Counted from the first letter of the stretch, positions 46,401 through 56,999 are shown. The stretch is DNA of 64,000 nucleotides from Eumeta japonica (GCA_005406025.1 BGZK01001210.1:62001-126000); one strand, 5' to 3'. Numbers and translations are program-made. The notes: generated by a model not told the origin, from the sequence alone.

Positions 46401-46555
46401 ATTTATGTGATAGAGGGTAAACTACTCGTACCCACTTAAAATGGAAAAATATTTTCAAAATCACTATTACTTAATACTACTTAATACATGCGGAATGAAA
46501 TCCATTCATTAATTTCATTCAATAGTTATTAGAAAACTCATTTCGGTCGCGGCGA
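46401..46555. other. AT-rich spacer
   Basis: Nothing supported. Confidence 0.4.
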
Positions 46556-46559
46556 GGTC

Positions 46560-47000
46560 ACAATTTTCAATAAAAGAGTTACAACACTACCCGCAGCTTA
46601 ATGCCGCCCCACGTATATCACGATGTGCATTCTTATACATTAAAAAACCGCTTCAACAGAGGGTCATATTTAAATGAATTGTTATGCGCTCCATCGAGCC
46701 GATCGGCAATCGATCAAGAAGTGTCCACTAACAATGCAGCGCTCTCAGCGCTCGGCAATTAGACTTGTTATGCTTATGGCGTTATGTAATGGCCGGGCCT
46801 TGGAGCTTGACCCTATTCGTGATTCACTTATCTCGACGGCTAGATGTGATCGTGAATATTGGCGAGGCGACCGCGAAGGGTGTTCGTGTTTGTAAGCTCA
46901 ATCGGACGAATACTAATCGATCGATGAAGGGTCGAAGGGCAGAACGGATATTGTTGTTTGACGGCCGTCACTTTAAAATCGATTTATAGGATAATCGATA
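46560..47000. other. GC-rich island, candidate regulatory element
   Basis: It contains GCAGCTTAATGCCGCCCC, CGATCGGCAATCGATCAAG, CTCGGCAATTAGACTTG and repeated TCGAT words. Frames of 73-74 codons are unrecognised. Regulatory role inferred. Confidence 0.4.
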
Positions 47001-47119
47001 AAAATATAGCGATTATGAGCAGGTTAAGATCGAAATGAGTTGGATGGATTATGTGCCTAGGTATAATTAAAAATTTCTAATTACTGTTTACTTGTTCCTG
47101 AAATGAACGTATTGCCCAT

Positions 47120-47440
47120 TGATGGTTTTTTTTTTATGGTAGATCGAGGAGCAAACGAGTCATCAGTGTTTTTATAGCTTCTTGGGTAGGAATAGGATAT
47201 CTGATGGAGTTGGAGTAGACTGATAGAGAGTGAAAGGGGTGGCAGAAGGAGGAGTAAGCGTTACGGAGGGAGTGGGCCATCGGAACTCTCATACATTGGA
47301 TGAAATGCAACTGCGGAAGCCGTTACTTCACGCCACTTCTGTCTGTACTTTGTATTCTACAGTGTGATATTCCACCAGTCGGGTCGGCCCATGTGCTGTA
47401 GTCAAGTTGACCACTACATGGCTCTACCACAATCATAAAG
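47120..47440 (+). repeat. Diverged lepidopteran dispersed repeat
   Basis: GAGGAGCAAACGAGTCATCA at the start and GCCGTTACTTCACGCCACTT, CATGTGCTGTAGTCAAGTTG, CCACTACATGGCTCTACCAC towards the end recall sections of repeats that I know from moth genomes. No coding capacity. The family name and exact limits are uncertain. Confidence 0.4.
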
Positions 47441-47675
47441 TGGTATAAAGCGGTTGTTGAATGTGAATTGGTTTTGCAGGTTACATAAGATATTAAAATG
47501 CCTTAAAAGTTAAATAATTTCAAAATGAATACAAATTTATTTGTGATTAGTACTTTAATCAATCGGACGTTGTTTTTGTTTTAATTTTTGGGTAAAAAAA
47601 TTGAAATGTTGTGATGTTTTAAGGCCCTAGGAAAAAGGTTTTACGATGGAGTCCGAATGTGTGTAATTTAATAAG
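47441..47675. other. AT-rich spacer
   Basis: Nothing supported. Confidence 0.35.
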
Positions 47676-47679
47676 GTCG

Positions 47680-48790
47680 AGGAAAAAATTTTTTCGTATT
47701 TTATATACAAATTCAAGATAATTTTTGTCATATTTTATTTACAGTTAATTATAATAGATATACACATACATATATTGTTTTGTCGTTTTGTTTAACAACT
47801 TGTTGCCATTTTGTAGGTAGTTACATAATCCCATTTGTGTAGGAATTTGGGACCTCTGATCAAAAAAATGCGACAAGTAAAGAATTCTGAAGACACCGAA
47901 ACAGGTGAAAATCTGAAGGTCAAGGTCAGGGGTATATGGTGGATGTATTAACATTTCTCAACCAAATTTTCTCAATACTTGCTGAGGTGGCTAAAGATGT
48001 GTGTGGTCTGACATTATGATGGTGAAAAACAACATCCTTTCTGTTGATCAATGCCGGTGGTTTTTTTCTCTACTATTTGCTTGAGTCTCATCAGCTATTG
48101 GTAGTAGAGATCCTAATTGACGGTTATACCCGGCGGTAAAAGCTTATAATGAAAAATGCCTTTGCAATCTCCCTATACACAGCATCAACTTGTAGCGAGT
48201 TAATTTAGGTTTCGTTATAGTTTGTGGAGCTTACTTGCCTTTTGACCATGATCTTTTTTACCGGTTCTTGTCGTAGGTAATCCATTTTTTATCACCCGTG
48301 ATTTAAATTTTTAAAAAGGGATCGGTTTCATTATGTTTCAATAGAAAATCGCAAATGACTATACGATTCATTAGATTTCTTTAAGTGAGCTAATATGGAG
48401 CCCAAGTATCGAGTTTTTCTGTATATCCAGTTTTTTTCAAATGAGTCAAAACTATTTTGTGGCAATCCTCAACTCTTCAGCTATGTCTTAAGACCTAATA
48501 TGCTGATCTTGCTCTATTTTTTCCAAAATGGCATCAGCATTACCTGTAACATGTCGACCAGAGCCAGGTTCGTTTTTGAGATGAAAATTCCGGACTGAAA
48601 TCGCTTGAACTAGTTTTGTGCTACTCTTACAGACAATTCATTAAATCCATAAATGTCAAAAAATTTTTTCGAGGCTTAGGTTGCATTTTTTATAATAAAA
48701 CATCAAAAGGTATCGAATTTCTACATTACACCACCATTTTGGTGGACAGAAAAACAATAGAAAAATGTTGCGACGCCGTTCTTACTTTTT
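47680..48790 (-). mobile_element. Mariner element relic with a nearly complete transposase
   Basis: On the minus strand, reading down from about 48745, broken frames give EIRYLLMFYYKK (N-terminus), LKNEPGSGRHVTGNAD (helix-turn-helix linker), KLDTWAPYELT-like sequence, ITGDKKWITYDKN (first catalytic Asp, about 48280-48302), PALINRKDVVFHHHNVRPHT (about 48000-48055) and HPPYTPDL, followed in a shifted frame by PSDFHLFRCLQNS (third catalytic Asp). The second catalytic position is His where mariners have Asp (HHDNARPH type). Length and order match a full D,D34D transposase of about 345 residues, but several stops and frameshifts abolish it. I could not define the terminal inverted repeats. Confidence 0.85.
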
Positions 48791-49125
48791 TTTTTTTTCT
48801 TTAAAATATAATCTATTTAATGGTATCAAAACTAGCTAGACAAAAGCAGCACAACCAAAAAGATTTTGCTGCAAATTTTTTCTTATGAATTATGAAAAAA
48901 CATTTTCCTGAACTTAATATCTATGTAATATGTATGTAAACGCTTTACACTTATTAGTAGCATTCAAAGGGGTTTATCCTAATTTTCAACTTTTGAAAAT
49001 TTGATTTTGAGCGTTTAAATCCGTTTACAATAATTTCAAAATGACTATTGTATTGGAGTTCACTCCTTAAGAATGAACTTTTCATATATAAGGGGCATGA
49101 AAAATGATGGGGAGTAAAATCAAAC
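48791..49125. other. AT-rich stretch, no feature seen
   Basis: Nothing supported. Confidence 0.4.
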
Positions 49126-49158
49126 TTGCGTTACGTTACGTTTCGTTACGTTACGTTG
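49126..49158. repeat. GTTAC simple repeat
   Basis: GCGTTACGTTACGTTTCGTT continues with ACGTTACGTT: a short imperfect pentamer array. Confidence 0.8.
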
Positions 49159-49700
49159 AGGTCAGTCTCATATGTATTCATGCGCAATTTATCTTACGCA
49201 TCCCCTAACAGTATATGTAAAGTATAGCACCGACTTAACTATATCAGTATATACTTTATTTATTTAATGTTAATAAATAACAACTGTTAATTTGCGGAGT
49301 TTTGATTTCAAATTATTCATTTTTCTGGTAGAATTCTGGGAACAGCTAGATATGGTACCACTGTTGATGCGATGTTTTTGCTATTTATCACACATCTTCC
49401 GATGTCTATGTATCATATTTTAGTTACCACAAAACCAATTGTCTCAGTATTCAATGAAGTCGATATTGTTCCTGGAATAAATACAACATAAGATGACGCA
49501 AATGGTGAATAAAATCAATCTTGCTTAAAACTATTACGTAAAATTATCATTGTTTATGTTTTCATGGTTTTGTTATGTATTTTAACGAATTCATTGTATA
49601 ATTAATATAAATAAATGTGTCATGCATGCTTTAAATAATATAAATAATGCATTTATTTACTCTCATTCACTATTCTATTTATTTTATAATCGTTCGTAAG
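49159..49700. other. AT-rich stretch, no feature seen
   Basis: Nothing supported. Confidence 0.4.
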
Positions 49701-49702
49701 GA

Positions 49703-49750
49703 GTAAACTTCAGTCGTGCGTCGGAGCTGACACACATACACTTTTTGTTT
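49703..49750 (+). repeat. Short dispersed repeat (CAGTCG-GTCGGAGCTG motif), copy 2
   Basis: Partner of the copy at 4325-4370, in the same orientation and with the same CTTTTT continuation. Confidence 0.55.
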
Positions 49751-50335
49751 CCTTTTTCTCTTAATTTTCAAACTAACTGATCGAACAATTTCAAAAGTCA
49801 ATACTTTCTGTTCCTCTAAGCATTATTAAATGTGAATTCTTTTGGAAACAGTTAATTTTGTTCGTTATTAAAATTAGAATAAGAAATTCATAAAGCTCTT
49901 ATTTATTAGCTAACTTTTAACCGATTTAACTAATTGAATTCGGGTTAGAGCTTCCAAGGTCTTTGTGCGATGTTGTGCATAAAGCAAGAACATTTCAGAA
50001 GTCAGGATAAGCTTGTCTAGCCGTCCATAATAGACTTCTCGCTCTTAGATTTATTTGCGGTAGTGAAACTTTGTCTTGATACCACATAATATGAAATTTG
50101 AATTAACGAAATGGGATACAATCCTTATGTGGTATGTGTGGTGTCCTTGAAAGGTAGCTATAAAAATAGTTAATCTGGAGACAATGTTATGCGTATCTGC
50201 AGTTTGAGAAAAGGAATTTATAAAATAACTGTATATAATTATTTTCGATTACACGCATTTATAACATAAATTTTATAAATTCAAGATGAGTTCTCGATAG
50301 TCTTTTGGAAATAAAATTGTTATGGCATTTAACAA
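49751..50335. other. AT-rich stretch, no feature seen
   Basis: Nothing supported. Confidence 0.4.
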
Positions 50336-50410
50336 AAAAACATGTAAAATAACACTACCGAATTGAAAACCTCCACCTTTTTTTTGAAGTCGTTCAAAAA
50401 TAACGCTTGA
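50335..50410 (-). repeat. Dispersed repeat fragment (GAACGACTTCAAAAAAAAGG)
   Basis: The minus strand carries GACTTCAAAAAAAAGGTGGA followed by GGTTTTCAATTCGGTAGTGT. I recognise this as part of a widespread lepidopteran repeat related to the 17.25-kb segment. Confidence 0.5.
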
Positions 50411-50569
50411 TCGATGTCATCAACTAAAAAAGCAGAGGTCTCTATCTACCTATTTCTCGGGAATACAAGCTTGAGCTTAGCGTATCTCAATCGTATAAAT
50501 GACGCTTGAAAAATATAATCAGGCCTAAAAGCCCTAAATGTAACCGGCTCAGACGTCTAGGTCATAAGA

Positions 50570-50775
50570 AGTAAAGGGAGGCACATTGTAATCATTCAGC
50601 GTCGCGGGCGCGTCCCGCGGGTTTCGCACGCGCTCGTATTGTTCACGTGCGCGCGCACAGCCTGTGACTGGGACTAACGAGGCCCTAATTTGTTTACGTC
50701 TTTGACTAAACACGGGCATTTGTTTGCGTTCTCGTGTTCCACACCTGAGTTATACGTCATGATGAGAATAAATTG
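50570..50775. other. GC-rich island, candidate regulatory element
   Basis: CpG-rich block with GGCCCTAATTTGTTTACGTC (forkhead-like GTTTAC plus TAATT) and GCATTTGTTTGCG. No frame. Regulatory role inferred. Confidence 0.4.
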
Positions 50776-51160
50776 TTTCGGAAGTTTTTGATGTATTCTC
50801 TCATTTCAAATTGGTATTTGAAATGAAATGATTACTGAACCAGGATTTCAACTATCATGCAGTCATATTACACAGTTAATAATCTATATGAGTGGCATCA
50901 AACTTTAATTATGATGATGAATCATTTAAGGCTGTAAAATATAATAACATAGGAATATAAAAGCATTAGATTAATTAAATTGCTGTATTTTATGAGATAC
51001 AATATTTATTAAATTGAGCGATAAAATCGTTGAATTTATCGTTCATTTATATAAATGATTAGCCAATTAGGTTTGGTAAAAGAAATATGAAAATAAAATC
51101 AATTTAGTGGATCCCGTGTAGATGAGTGGAATGTTTTTGAAAGATAGATATAATATCCTT
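50776..51160. other. AT-rich stretch, no feature seen
   Basis: Nothing supported. Confidence 0.4.
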
Positions 51161-51162
51161 AT

Positions 51163-51201
51163 TAGGGTAGGGTATATAGGGTAGGGTAGGGTACGGTGTT
51201 T
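51163..51201. repeat. Short TAGGG simple repeat
   Basis: AGGGTAGGGTATATAGGGTA continues with GGGTAGGGTA. It is not the insect telomere unit TTAGG. Confidence 0.75.
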
Positions 51202-51475
51202 TTTCATAGGATTTTTAAGGGGCGAATGAGTATATCAGACACTAGAGAGTAGTAGGCTCTTTTATTGAAAACTTTCTTGTCGTAGTTGATTTGGATGGTA
51301 GACTATTCCAAAGTTTTACCGTACGTGGCAACAAATTGTGCATGAAGCGTACGGTGTAGGACTCCAGCCATCAATATGGTGATCAGCTATCAAAATTGTG
51401 GTGATGGTATTTCCAACGAGCTGAACGATGACGGAATTAGGAACAAAGTTGAGCAATTCTTAGGAGTACTTCTCC
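51202..51475 (+). other. Probable repeat-derived spacer upstream of the LINE tail
   Basis: It precedes the RTE-like 3' fragment and has transposon-like mixed composition, but I could not translate a recognisable domain. Confidence 0.25.
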
Positions 51476-51477
51476 GA

Positions 51478-51725
51478 TAAGTGAAAAGAAAAGTATGTTG
51501 CAGTGGTTTTGGCCATTTGAAAAGGATGAACGATCAGATTAACGGAAAGATCAGCAGAAATCGCCCTAGAAAATTTTAGCAGACCAAGTTGGTAGCATAT
51601 TACAATATAGCCAAATTTTAAGTAGACGATACCAAAGAGATGGCATGAAACGATTGGAAGATGTTGTTTAGAGAGACATGCGAATGCAACGCATGTGGAG
51701 ATCTGTGGTCCCTGTTTTTTTATAG
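51478..51725 (+). mobile_element. 3' end fragment of RTE-like LINE
   Basis: AAAGTATGTTGCAGTGGTTT and GGCCATTTGAAAAGGATGAA align with the M-R-WF-HLERMNE region, and GCCCTAGAAAATTTTAGCAG and GACCAAGTTGGTAGCATATT with the GRPRK.HADQ.GGI region. The end, CGCATGTGGAGATCTGTGG, matches the untranslated tail of the other copies. Frameshifted and 5'-truncated. It lies about 140 bp upstream of the helicase remnant. Confidence 0.7.
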
Positions 51726-51862
51726 GAAAAAGGATAGAGATTCAAAAAAAGATTTTAAAAAATCCAAAAAAGGTGAGAAACGTGCCGAGGGATGAATGGC
51801 AAGAGGGTGTATAAAAATATCATGCCGCTAGCGTTAACCTGAAGTCAATCTCATGTAGCTAT

Positions 51863-52117
51863 GGCACCGCTGAAAGAGTGCTGCCATTGCCCATCCTAAG
51901 TTGGGCATTCACCGTACACAAAATGTCAGATTGTACGGTACATTATGCAGTCATTTATCTGAGTTTTCAGTTGTATGCCGGCAGACAGGCTTATATAGCT
52001 CTAAGTCGCGGAAGGTCACTAAATGGAATTCAGATTAAAAAACTTGATTGCTCATAGTTGACAGGGAAAGTTCCATGTATTAGTGATGCGTTAGATGAAT
52101 TGGAAAGGTTACATAGA
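51863..52117 (+). pseudogene. PIF1-like helicase C-terminus, probable Helitron remnant
   Basis: A frame of 85 codons with one internal stop encodes LPLPILSWAFTVHKMSDCTV (superfamily 1 helicase motif V region, SWA.TVHK.QG.T), YAVIYLSFQLYAGRQAYIAL and SRGRSLNGIQIKKLDCS (motif VI, QAY.ALSR.RSL.G), then after the stop LTGKVPCISDALDELERLHR. This matches the C-terminal end of PIF1/Helitron-type helicases. No upstream helicase motifs (Walker A or B) and no Rep domain are visible nearby. A Helitron-derived fragment is the best reading. A host PIF1 pseudogene is less likely, given the transposon debris on both sides. Confidence 0.75.
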
Positions 52118-52244
52118 CGTGAATGATATAAACTTAAATTTATAAGTGAGTTTATTCTAAAACCAATGCTCTTAATTTTAAATATTATTGATATCGTTTA
52201 AAGACTAAAAATTTAGAAAATAAATTATAGCTAAAATAATGTAA

Positions 52245-52625
52245 AGAAAAACACACTTTAATAGCAAACCGTACTAAAAAGTAGAAAATAATTTTTAGTT
52301 GTGAAATGTTTCTGTTACAGCAATATAAAATTCTACAAATAGTCATAATTTACTCGAAATAAAATTAGAGTAAAATTTAAGTTTTTAACAAAATAATTCA
52401 ATTTACAATTAAAAGCGTGGAGTGCGATTTTCTATATTTTCGCAATAAACCTACTTTAATAAATAGTTATCAATGGAATATTTAATTGTATCATTTAATA
52501 TAAAGCATTCCACCCTATTTTACTATAAATTGAATTATTTTGTTAATAACTTAAGTTTTAATCTAATAATAATTTTTTTAATTTTTAGTTCGGTTTGCTG
52601 ATAAAGCATCTTCATTTTTTTTTAA
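52245..52625. mobile_element. Palindromic MITE with long terminal inverted repeats, member 2
   Basis: The left end AAACACACTTTAATAGCAAA, then CCGTACTAAAAAG, pairs with the right-end complement of TTTTTAGTTCGGTTTGCTGA followed by TAAAG. Further in, TTTTTAACAAAATAATTCAA on the left has its complement TTGAATTATTTTGTTAATAA on the right. The outer sequence (AAAAACAC, CTTTA, AGCA, ACTAAAAA) resembles the MITE at 5363-5673, so both probably belong to one family. No coding capacity. Confidence 0.75.
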
Positions 52626-53565
52626 TATAATTTTTAATGTATATTTTGTATCATCTAATATGTTTATTAATATATACAGTTATTAGTGTTTTCATGCTAA
52701 TTTAAACAGTAATACATTATGTTCTTTTAAATCATAACCAGCATAAATAGCTAATTTTAATGTTGCTGAATCGATTGAAATGTATATGTTTTAATTAAAT
52801 TTGTTGTTAAAAAAATATTGATTTTTTATTTTTAAGAAAAATAAGTGTTTCTAAGCTTGAAGTAAATTAAACGTGCATTGTTGACGACGTCTTTATCTTT
52901 ATTTGATGGTAAAAACTAAAAATAATCACGAAACGTTATGCTCTAGTATTTAAAATTGTATTTAACTTGCGATACATAGTTTTTCTTATTGAAAATGTAT
53001 ATTTTACAATTTTATACTATATGAAAAATAAGAGTTGTTATCAAATTATTAAAGGTCTACCCTTAGTTCATTAAGGGTATATTTATTAAGTGCATGGTGC
53101 ACAGCTAAAATAGCAAGTTGAATTTTGACATAAAAGCGATTCTCTAAGTTCATTCCTGTCGGCGGACTGCTCGATTATAAGGAAGTCCTATAGAGAATTT
53201 AATAGTGTTAATAATATGTTTGGAGAAGCGAGGAGGTTTTATTCTACTTTTTCCGGCGCACCTAAAAACGTTGGTACTACGAATTAGGCGATTTTAAATT
53301 TGCCCGTATCTATTTATTTCAGCAACTTAAGATTTTATAACATAAAATTAATTGTCTATGAAATATTTGTATGAAACGAATATAATCCGATTTCCACTAT
53401 TTCAAATTCAAATTGATAACGAGTTGGTAAAATCTAAAGAACGATTTCATCGTCTCCATGGCCTTGTAATGGAATTATTTTAAGGGTTCTCCGTTTTAAA
53501 TCGGCTCAGTATTGATTCGTTTTGTAATTCTACAAACCGGTCTGTTTCGATCTATAAAGGGTCGC
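52626..53565. other. AT-rich stretch, no feature seen
   Basis: Nothing supported. Confidence 0.45.
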
Positions 53566-53569
53566 AGTG

Positions 53570-54115
53570 TATAATTGAATTAAACCCCATTTCGTTTGAA
53601 AACATCTTCACGTTCGCTCAAACTCGAATATTTTCATTGTTTCAGTAAATTAATAAGACCGTAGGACCATTGCGACGTGACGCACGCACGCGATCTAAAT
53701 CTAAACACCTCCGAGAGAGGAACGGAATAAGACGAAACATGAAGTCATAACGAGCGAACACCTCAGCGACGCTGCAGCCAAGAGTTGCTAATAAATGTGG
53801 ATAATCATATTAACGAGGGCGTATAACGTGGCAGTCGACGTCCTTAAAGCAAACATTTGCAGAATTAAATTATTCGGCGGGATTCCGGGGGCCGAAGAAA
53901 CGCTGAGCGGTGCGGCGGGAGGGGGGCGTGCGGTTCATGACAAAGCCAATACAAACATCGCCTTGAGCTAAAAAGCAGTTGAAGTAAAACAAAACAGCGC
54001 TCCCCCTACGTGAAGCGGGGCGGCGTAAACACACGCATTCCGTTCCACGAATTAATTAGCCCGCCGTCAGCGCACGCGCCGCAGCGGCTCTGGGTGCCGT
54101 TTTATGACATGTAAA
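53570..54115. other. GC-rich island, candidate conserved enhancer
   Basis: It contains TGTGGATAATCATATTAACG, GAATTAAATTATTCGGCGGG, CACGAATTAATTAGCCCGCC and GTTTTATGAC among CpG-rich sequence with no sustained frame. High density of homeodomain-like cores. Regulatory role inferred. Confidence 0.45.
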
Positions 54116-54865
54116 GATTTTACAATGCATCAGTTCAGATTTTATGCTATGTTTGGTTTATGGTTCAATGCAGTTAAAGTTGTTAAATTTATTTAAGTCA
54201 TTCTCGAGTTTGAGTAAAACACGCGAACCTGTACACTTCGATGTTCTTGTTTGAAAACTTATACGTAGGTTTATGGTGATAATAGGCTTTTATATAGCCA
54301 CACTTAAGTAATTTTTCAGGTGCCAAAGTTCAATTGTATGGAGGGACTGTGAAAAAAGATAAAGGACATATTCAGCGCTAAAAGTTTTTTTCGACTTACG
54401 TAGTGTCGTTATATAGGTATTTAAAAACACAATAAATGTTTTCACCCGTGTTTTCCTTTGAAGAGTATATTTTGCAGTTTATTTGCTTGGAAATCATAAA
54501 ATTTCTGTCCTCCTCCCTCTATCTTTCGAACTATATATTTCAAAAATCTATAACATAACAGAACGATAGAGCTTCATAAATAGATTGAAGTAAAATTGAT
54601 TCGAACAAAATTTGTTAACAAGTATTTTGATATCCACAAGTTTCAATTTATAAGGTGAATTAGATATCCGTTTGATTTAGGCTTACTTTACTAATTTCAT
54701 ATTTCATAAATTTGCGAATTTCATATTTTTTTTCGTTGGTGTGGAACCCTGGAAGCAGGAGTCCCACTCTCAAGTTGACCTTTTTGACGTACGACTCCGT
54801 TTTAGACCTGGTCGATTTTTCATATTAGTCCTCACTATATCTTCCTAACACTGTTCTATTATTGA
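54116..54865. other. AT-rich stretch, no feature seen
   Basis: Nothing supported. Confidence 0.4.
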
Positions 54866-54869
54866 GTTT

Positions 54870-55510
54870 GTATACTCGGGTAGTATGTTTACAAATGGTT
54901 GTAAACATGTTAGAGATATAGAAAAGAGAATGAATGGGTCCTTGCTTGCTTCATAATAGTATCAACAGTGAAAGTGTCTCAGGACAAGCGTGGTTGGCTA
55001 TCGATTATGGGGCCCAATCCCTATACGCTTATGTACGATAGTGAAAGTTGGGTGTGGTAGTAAAAAAAAAATGAAAATAGAATGGATGCGGTGGAGATGT
55101 GATCTCTACATAAAATGTGTGGAGTCTCTTTGAAAAATAGGTGTAGAAACAGTGATGTCATAGAGCGGTGTGGTTTGAAGGAAGATTTACTGACTAGAGC
55201 GGAAAAAGGTATGTGGCGGTGGTTTCGTCATCTGGAAATGATGAATGAAAGTAGACTGACAAAACAAATTCATAGAGCAATTGTGTGTGGTGGAAACATC
55301 AACAAAGGTGGCCCTAGAAAATTTCACGCAAAACAATCGGTGGCATATTAAAAAGGGACATTTTTAGCACATGAAACCGATGAACTTGCGTGAAAAGAAT
55401 GGTGGTTTTCGGCGAAGCAAGAGACGTACAAAAAATTACATCATGAGGTTAATATATGGTCTCTGTCTATCCTTCTGGGAAATAGGTGTCAGTTTATATT
55501 ATTATATTAC
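54870..55510 (+). mobile_element. 3' part of RTE-like LINE (post-RT region to tail)
   Basis: The longest of the tail fragments. FTNGCKHVRDIEKRMNGSLL aligns with the region after the RT core. It is followed by VSGQAWLAIDYG, MYDSESWVW and an intact frame (55115-55351) with MCGVSLKNRCRNSDVIERCG, LKEDLLTRAEKGMWRWFRHL and RLTKQIHRAIVCGG. The 3' part has CATGAAACCGATGAACTTGC and ends GGAAATAGGTGTCAGTTTAT before an ATT-rich tail. Stops occur before the intact frame. 5'-truncated and inactive. Confidence 0.85.
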
Positions 55511-56025
55511 ATATTCCTAATGGTCACAGGAAGAATGATAGACGATTGTAGAGTTAGCCTTCTCATATCTGTGACGACGTATGCCTTTATCTGGTCTGAT
55601 TATTATCTATGTTTATTTCATTCTCCTAAAGTATAACATTATTTTTCTTCTTCCAGGGAGCGGTAGTCATAAAAAATTATGAATTGATAACTTAAAAATT
55701 ATTTAGCATTTTCAGATATTTACCTGTTTGGGAAACGACATAATTATGGAAGTATGCAGATAAGTAAACGGAAGAGTAATGTCAGTTTATACTAATTCTT
55801 CGGGTATTCCATTCAATTAAATATGTGTAGTTGAATGACTGCAATTTGCTCAGATAATCTATGCGCGTGCGATTCTTAACCAACATTTAAGCAGACATTT
55901 AAATAGCAAAGCAGTAATTTGTTCTGTATGTAAATGGATGTTTAAATGTTGTCGGACACGGACCTAAAGTTTCTACAAGGATCGAATGTTTATCATTTAG
56001 CATTAGTAATGATAATATAACAAAT
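55511..56025. other. AT-rich stretch, no feature seen
   Basis: Nothing supported. Confidence 0.4.
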
Positions 56026-56029
56026 CATA

Positions 56030-56265
56030 ATTGGCACAAGCTTTTGCTTGCAGTTTTACCCGCGTGGCGATATGATGAAATTCTATCCATGGTCCTCGTC
56101 TTGCTCTATAGTAATCCTGATTTCAGTTCTGGTTCTAGTTCAGAAGTCGGTTTCGATTCCAATCCAGCTTTTGATTTCGACCTTAGATCCCGTTGGTATC
56201 CTAAGCATTTTGCATCTAATTTTGAGACAAATATCACATTGATCAGACAATCGTTTGCAACCAGA
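56030..56265 (+). repeat. Dispersed repeat (relative of the 17.95-18.11 kb copy)
   Basis: GCTTTTGCTTGCAGTTTTAC, CCGCGTGGCGATATGATG and then a T/C/G-biased tract with TTCAGTTCTGGTTCTAGTTC. The 109-codon frame across it arises from that simple tract (serine/phenylalanine-rich) and is unlikely to be a gene. Confidence 0.45.
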
Positions 56266-56480
56266 AAGCGATGTAAACAGAATAACGAATTCATTGTCGC
56301 AATTTCAATTTATATTAATAATATTATTAAGTTTAGGATAAAAATCTATAATTTATTTTTTGAAAGAACCTGATACATAAAAATGCAAATCTTGCAGCTT
56401 TAATATCGTTTTGTAAGGCTTTTTAGATATTGAATGTCACTGAGGTATTTATTTATTTTTACAATCTCTTTATTTCAGAT
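56266..56480. other. AT-rich spacer
   Basis: Nothing supported. Confidence 0.35.
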
Positions 56481-56484
56481 TGAA

Positions 56485-56705
56485 GGATTTGGACATCGCG
56501 CCTTTCTCGGGAGGTGCTGACGACGGCTGTCCCGTTTACGGTGATAGCGTCCGGAGCCTATGGCTTAACGTACTTCCCGAGCCACAGAACGAATGGTTAA
56601 ATGTCAATTAAGCCAAAACTCATTTGTCGATTCAGCTGTGATTAGGATTTGAACCCGGTCGTTTGGTTCGAAGCCAACACTCTTGACTCGATTACTCTCA
56701 CAAAA
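56485..56705 (-). mobile_element. tRNA-derived SINE
   Basis: The minus strand starts GTGAGAGTAATCGAGTCAAG, then AGTGTTGGCTTCGAACCAAA and CGACCGGGTTCAAATCCTAA. The last contains an almost perfect B box (GGGTTCAAATCC, complement at 56645-56656). The segment GTTGG-CTTCGAA-CCAAA resembles an anticodon arm with loop anticodon TCG (arginine-type). The body continues GGGAAGTACGTTAAGCCATA and GGACGCTATCACCGTAAACG, which I recognise from a common lepidopteran repeat. The T-stem pairs poorly, so it is not a functional tRNA. Confidence 0.65.
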
Positions 56706-56995
56706 ATGTTTTACAACTTGGAAAAAGATTTAGCGGATATGACGTAGTACTGAAAGGTATAATTTGAAAGGCATAGAAACAACTGTGAAGACCTATGGAA
56801 ATAATCATCATATGAGATTAATATAATTTGCATGGATGCGTAGCAATGCAAATAATAAATATGTAGATACATAAAATTACTTAAATGATAGTCAAAAAGT
56901 TTTGTTAAATAGACAGCTATTTTTTTTATTTTGACATATGTTTCCCAAATGATTTGGGAAATAGTTAAATTCTTATTTACTTTTAAAGAAATAAA
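56706..56995. other. AT-rich spacer
   Basis: Nothing supported. Confidence 0.35.
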
Positions 56996-56999
56996 GACG

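Noticed and set aside
51163..51201. Telomere-like TAGGG repeats
   Set aside because: The insect telomere unit is TTAGG. This is a short imperfect TAGGG/GGGTA run inside repeat debris.
56044..56373. 109-codon frame
   Set aside because: It arises from a T/C/G-biased simple tract inside a dispersed repeat that has a relative at 18.0 kb.
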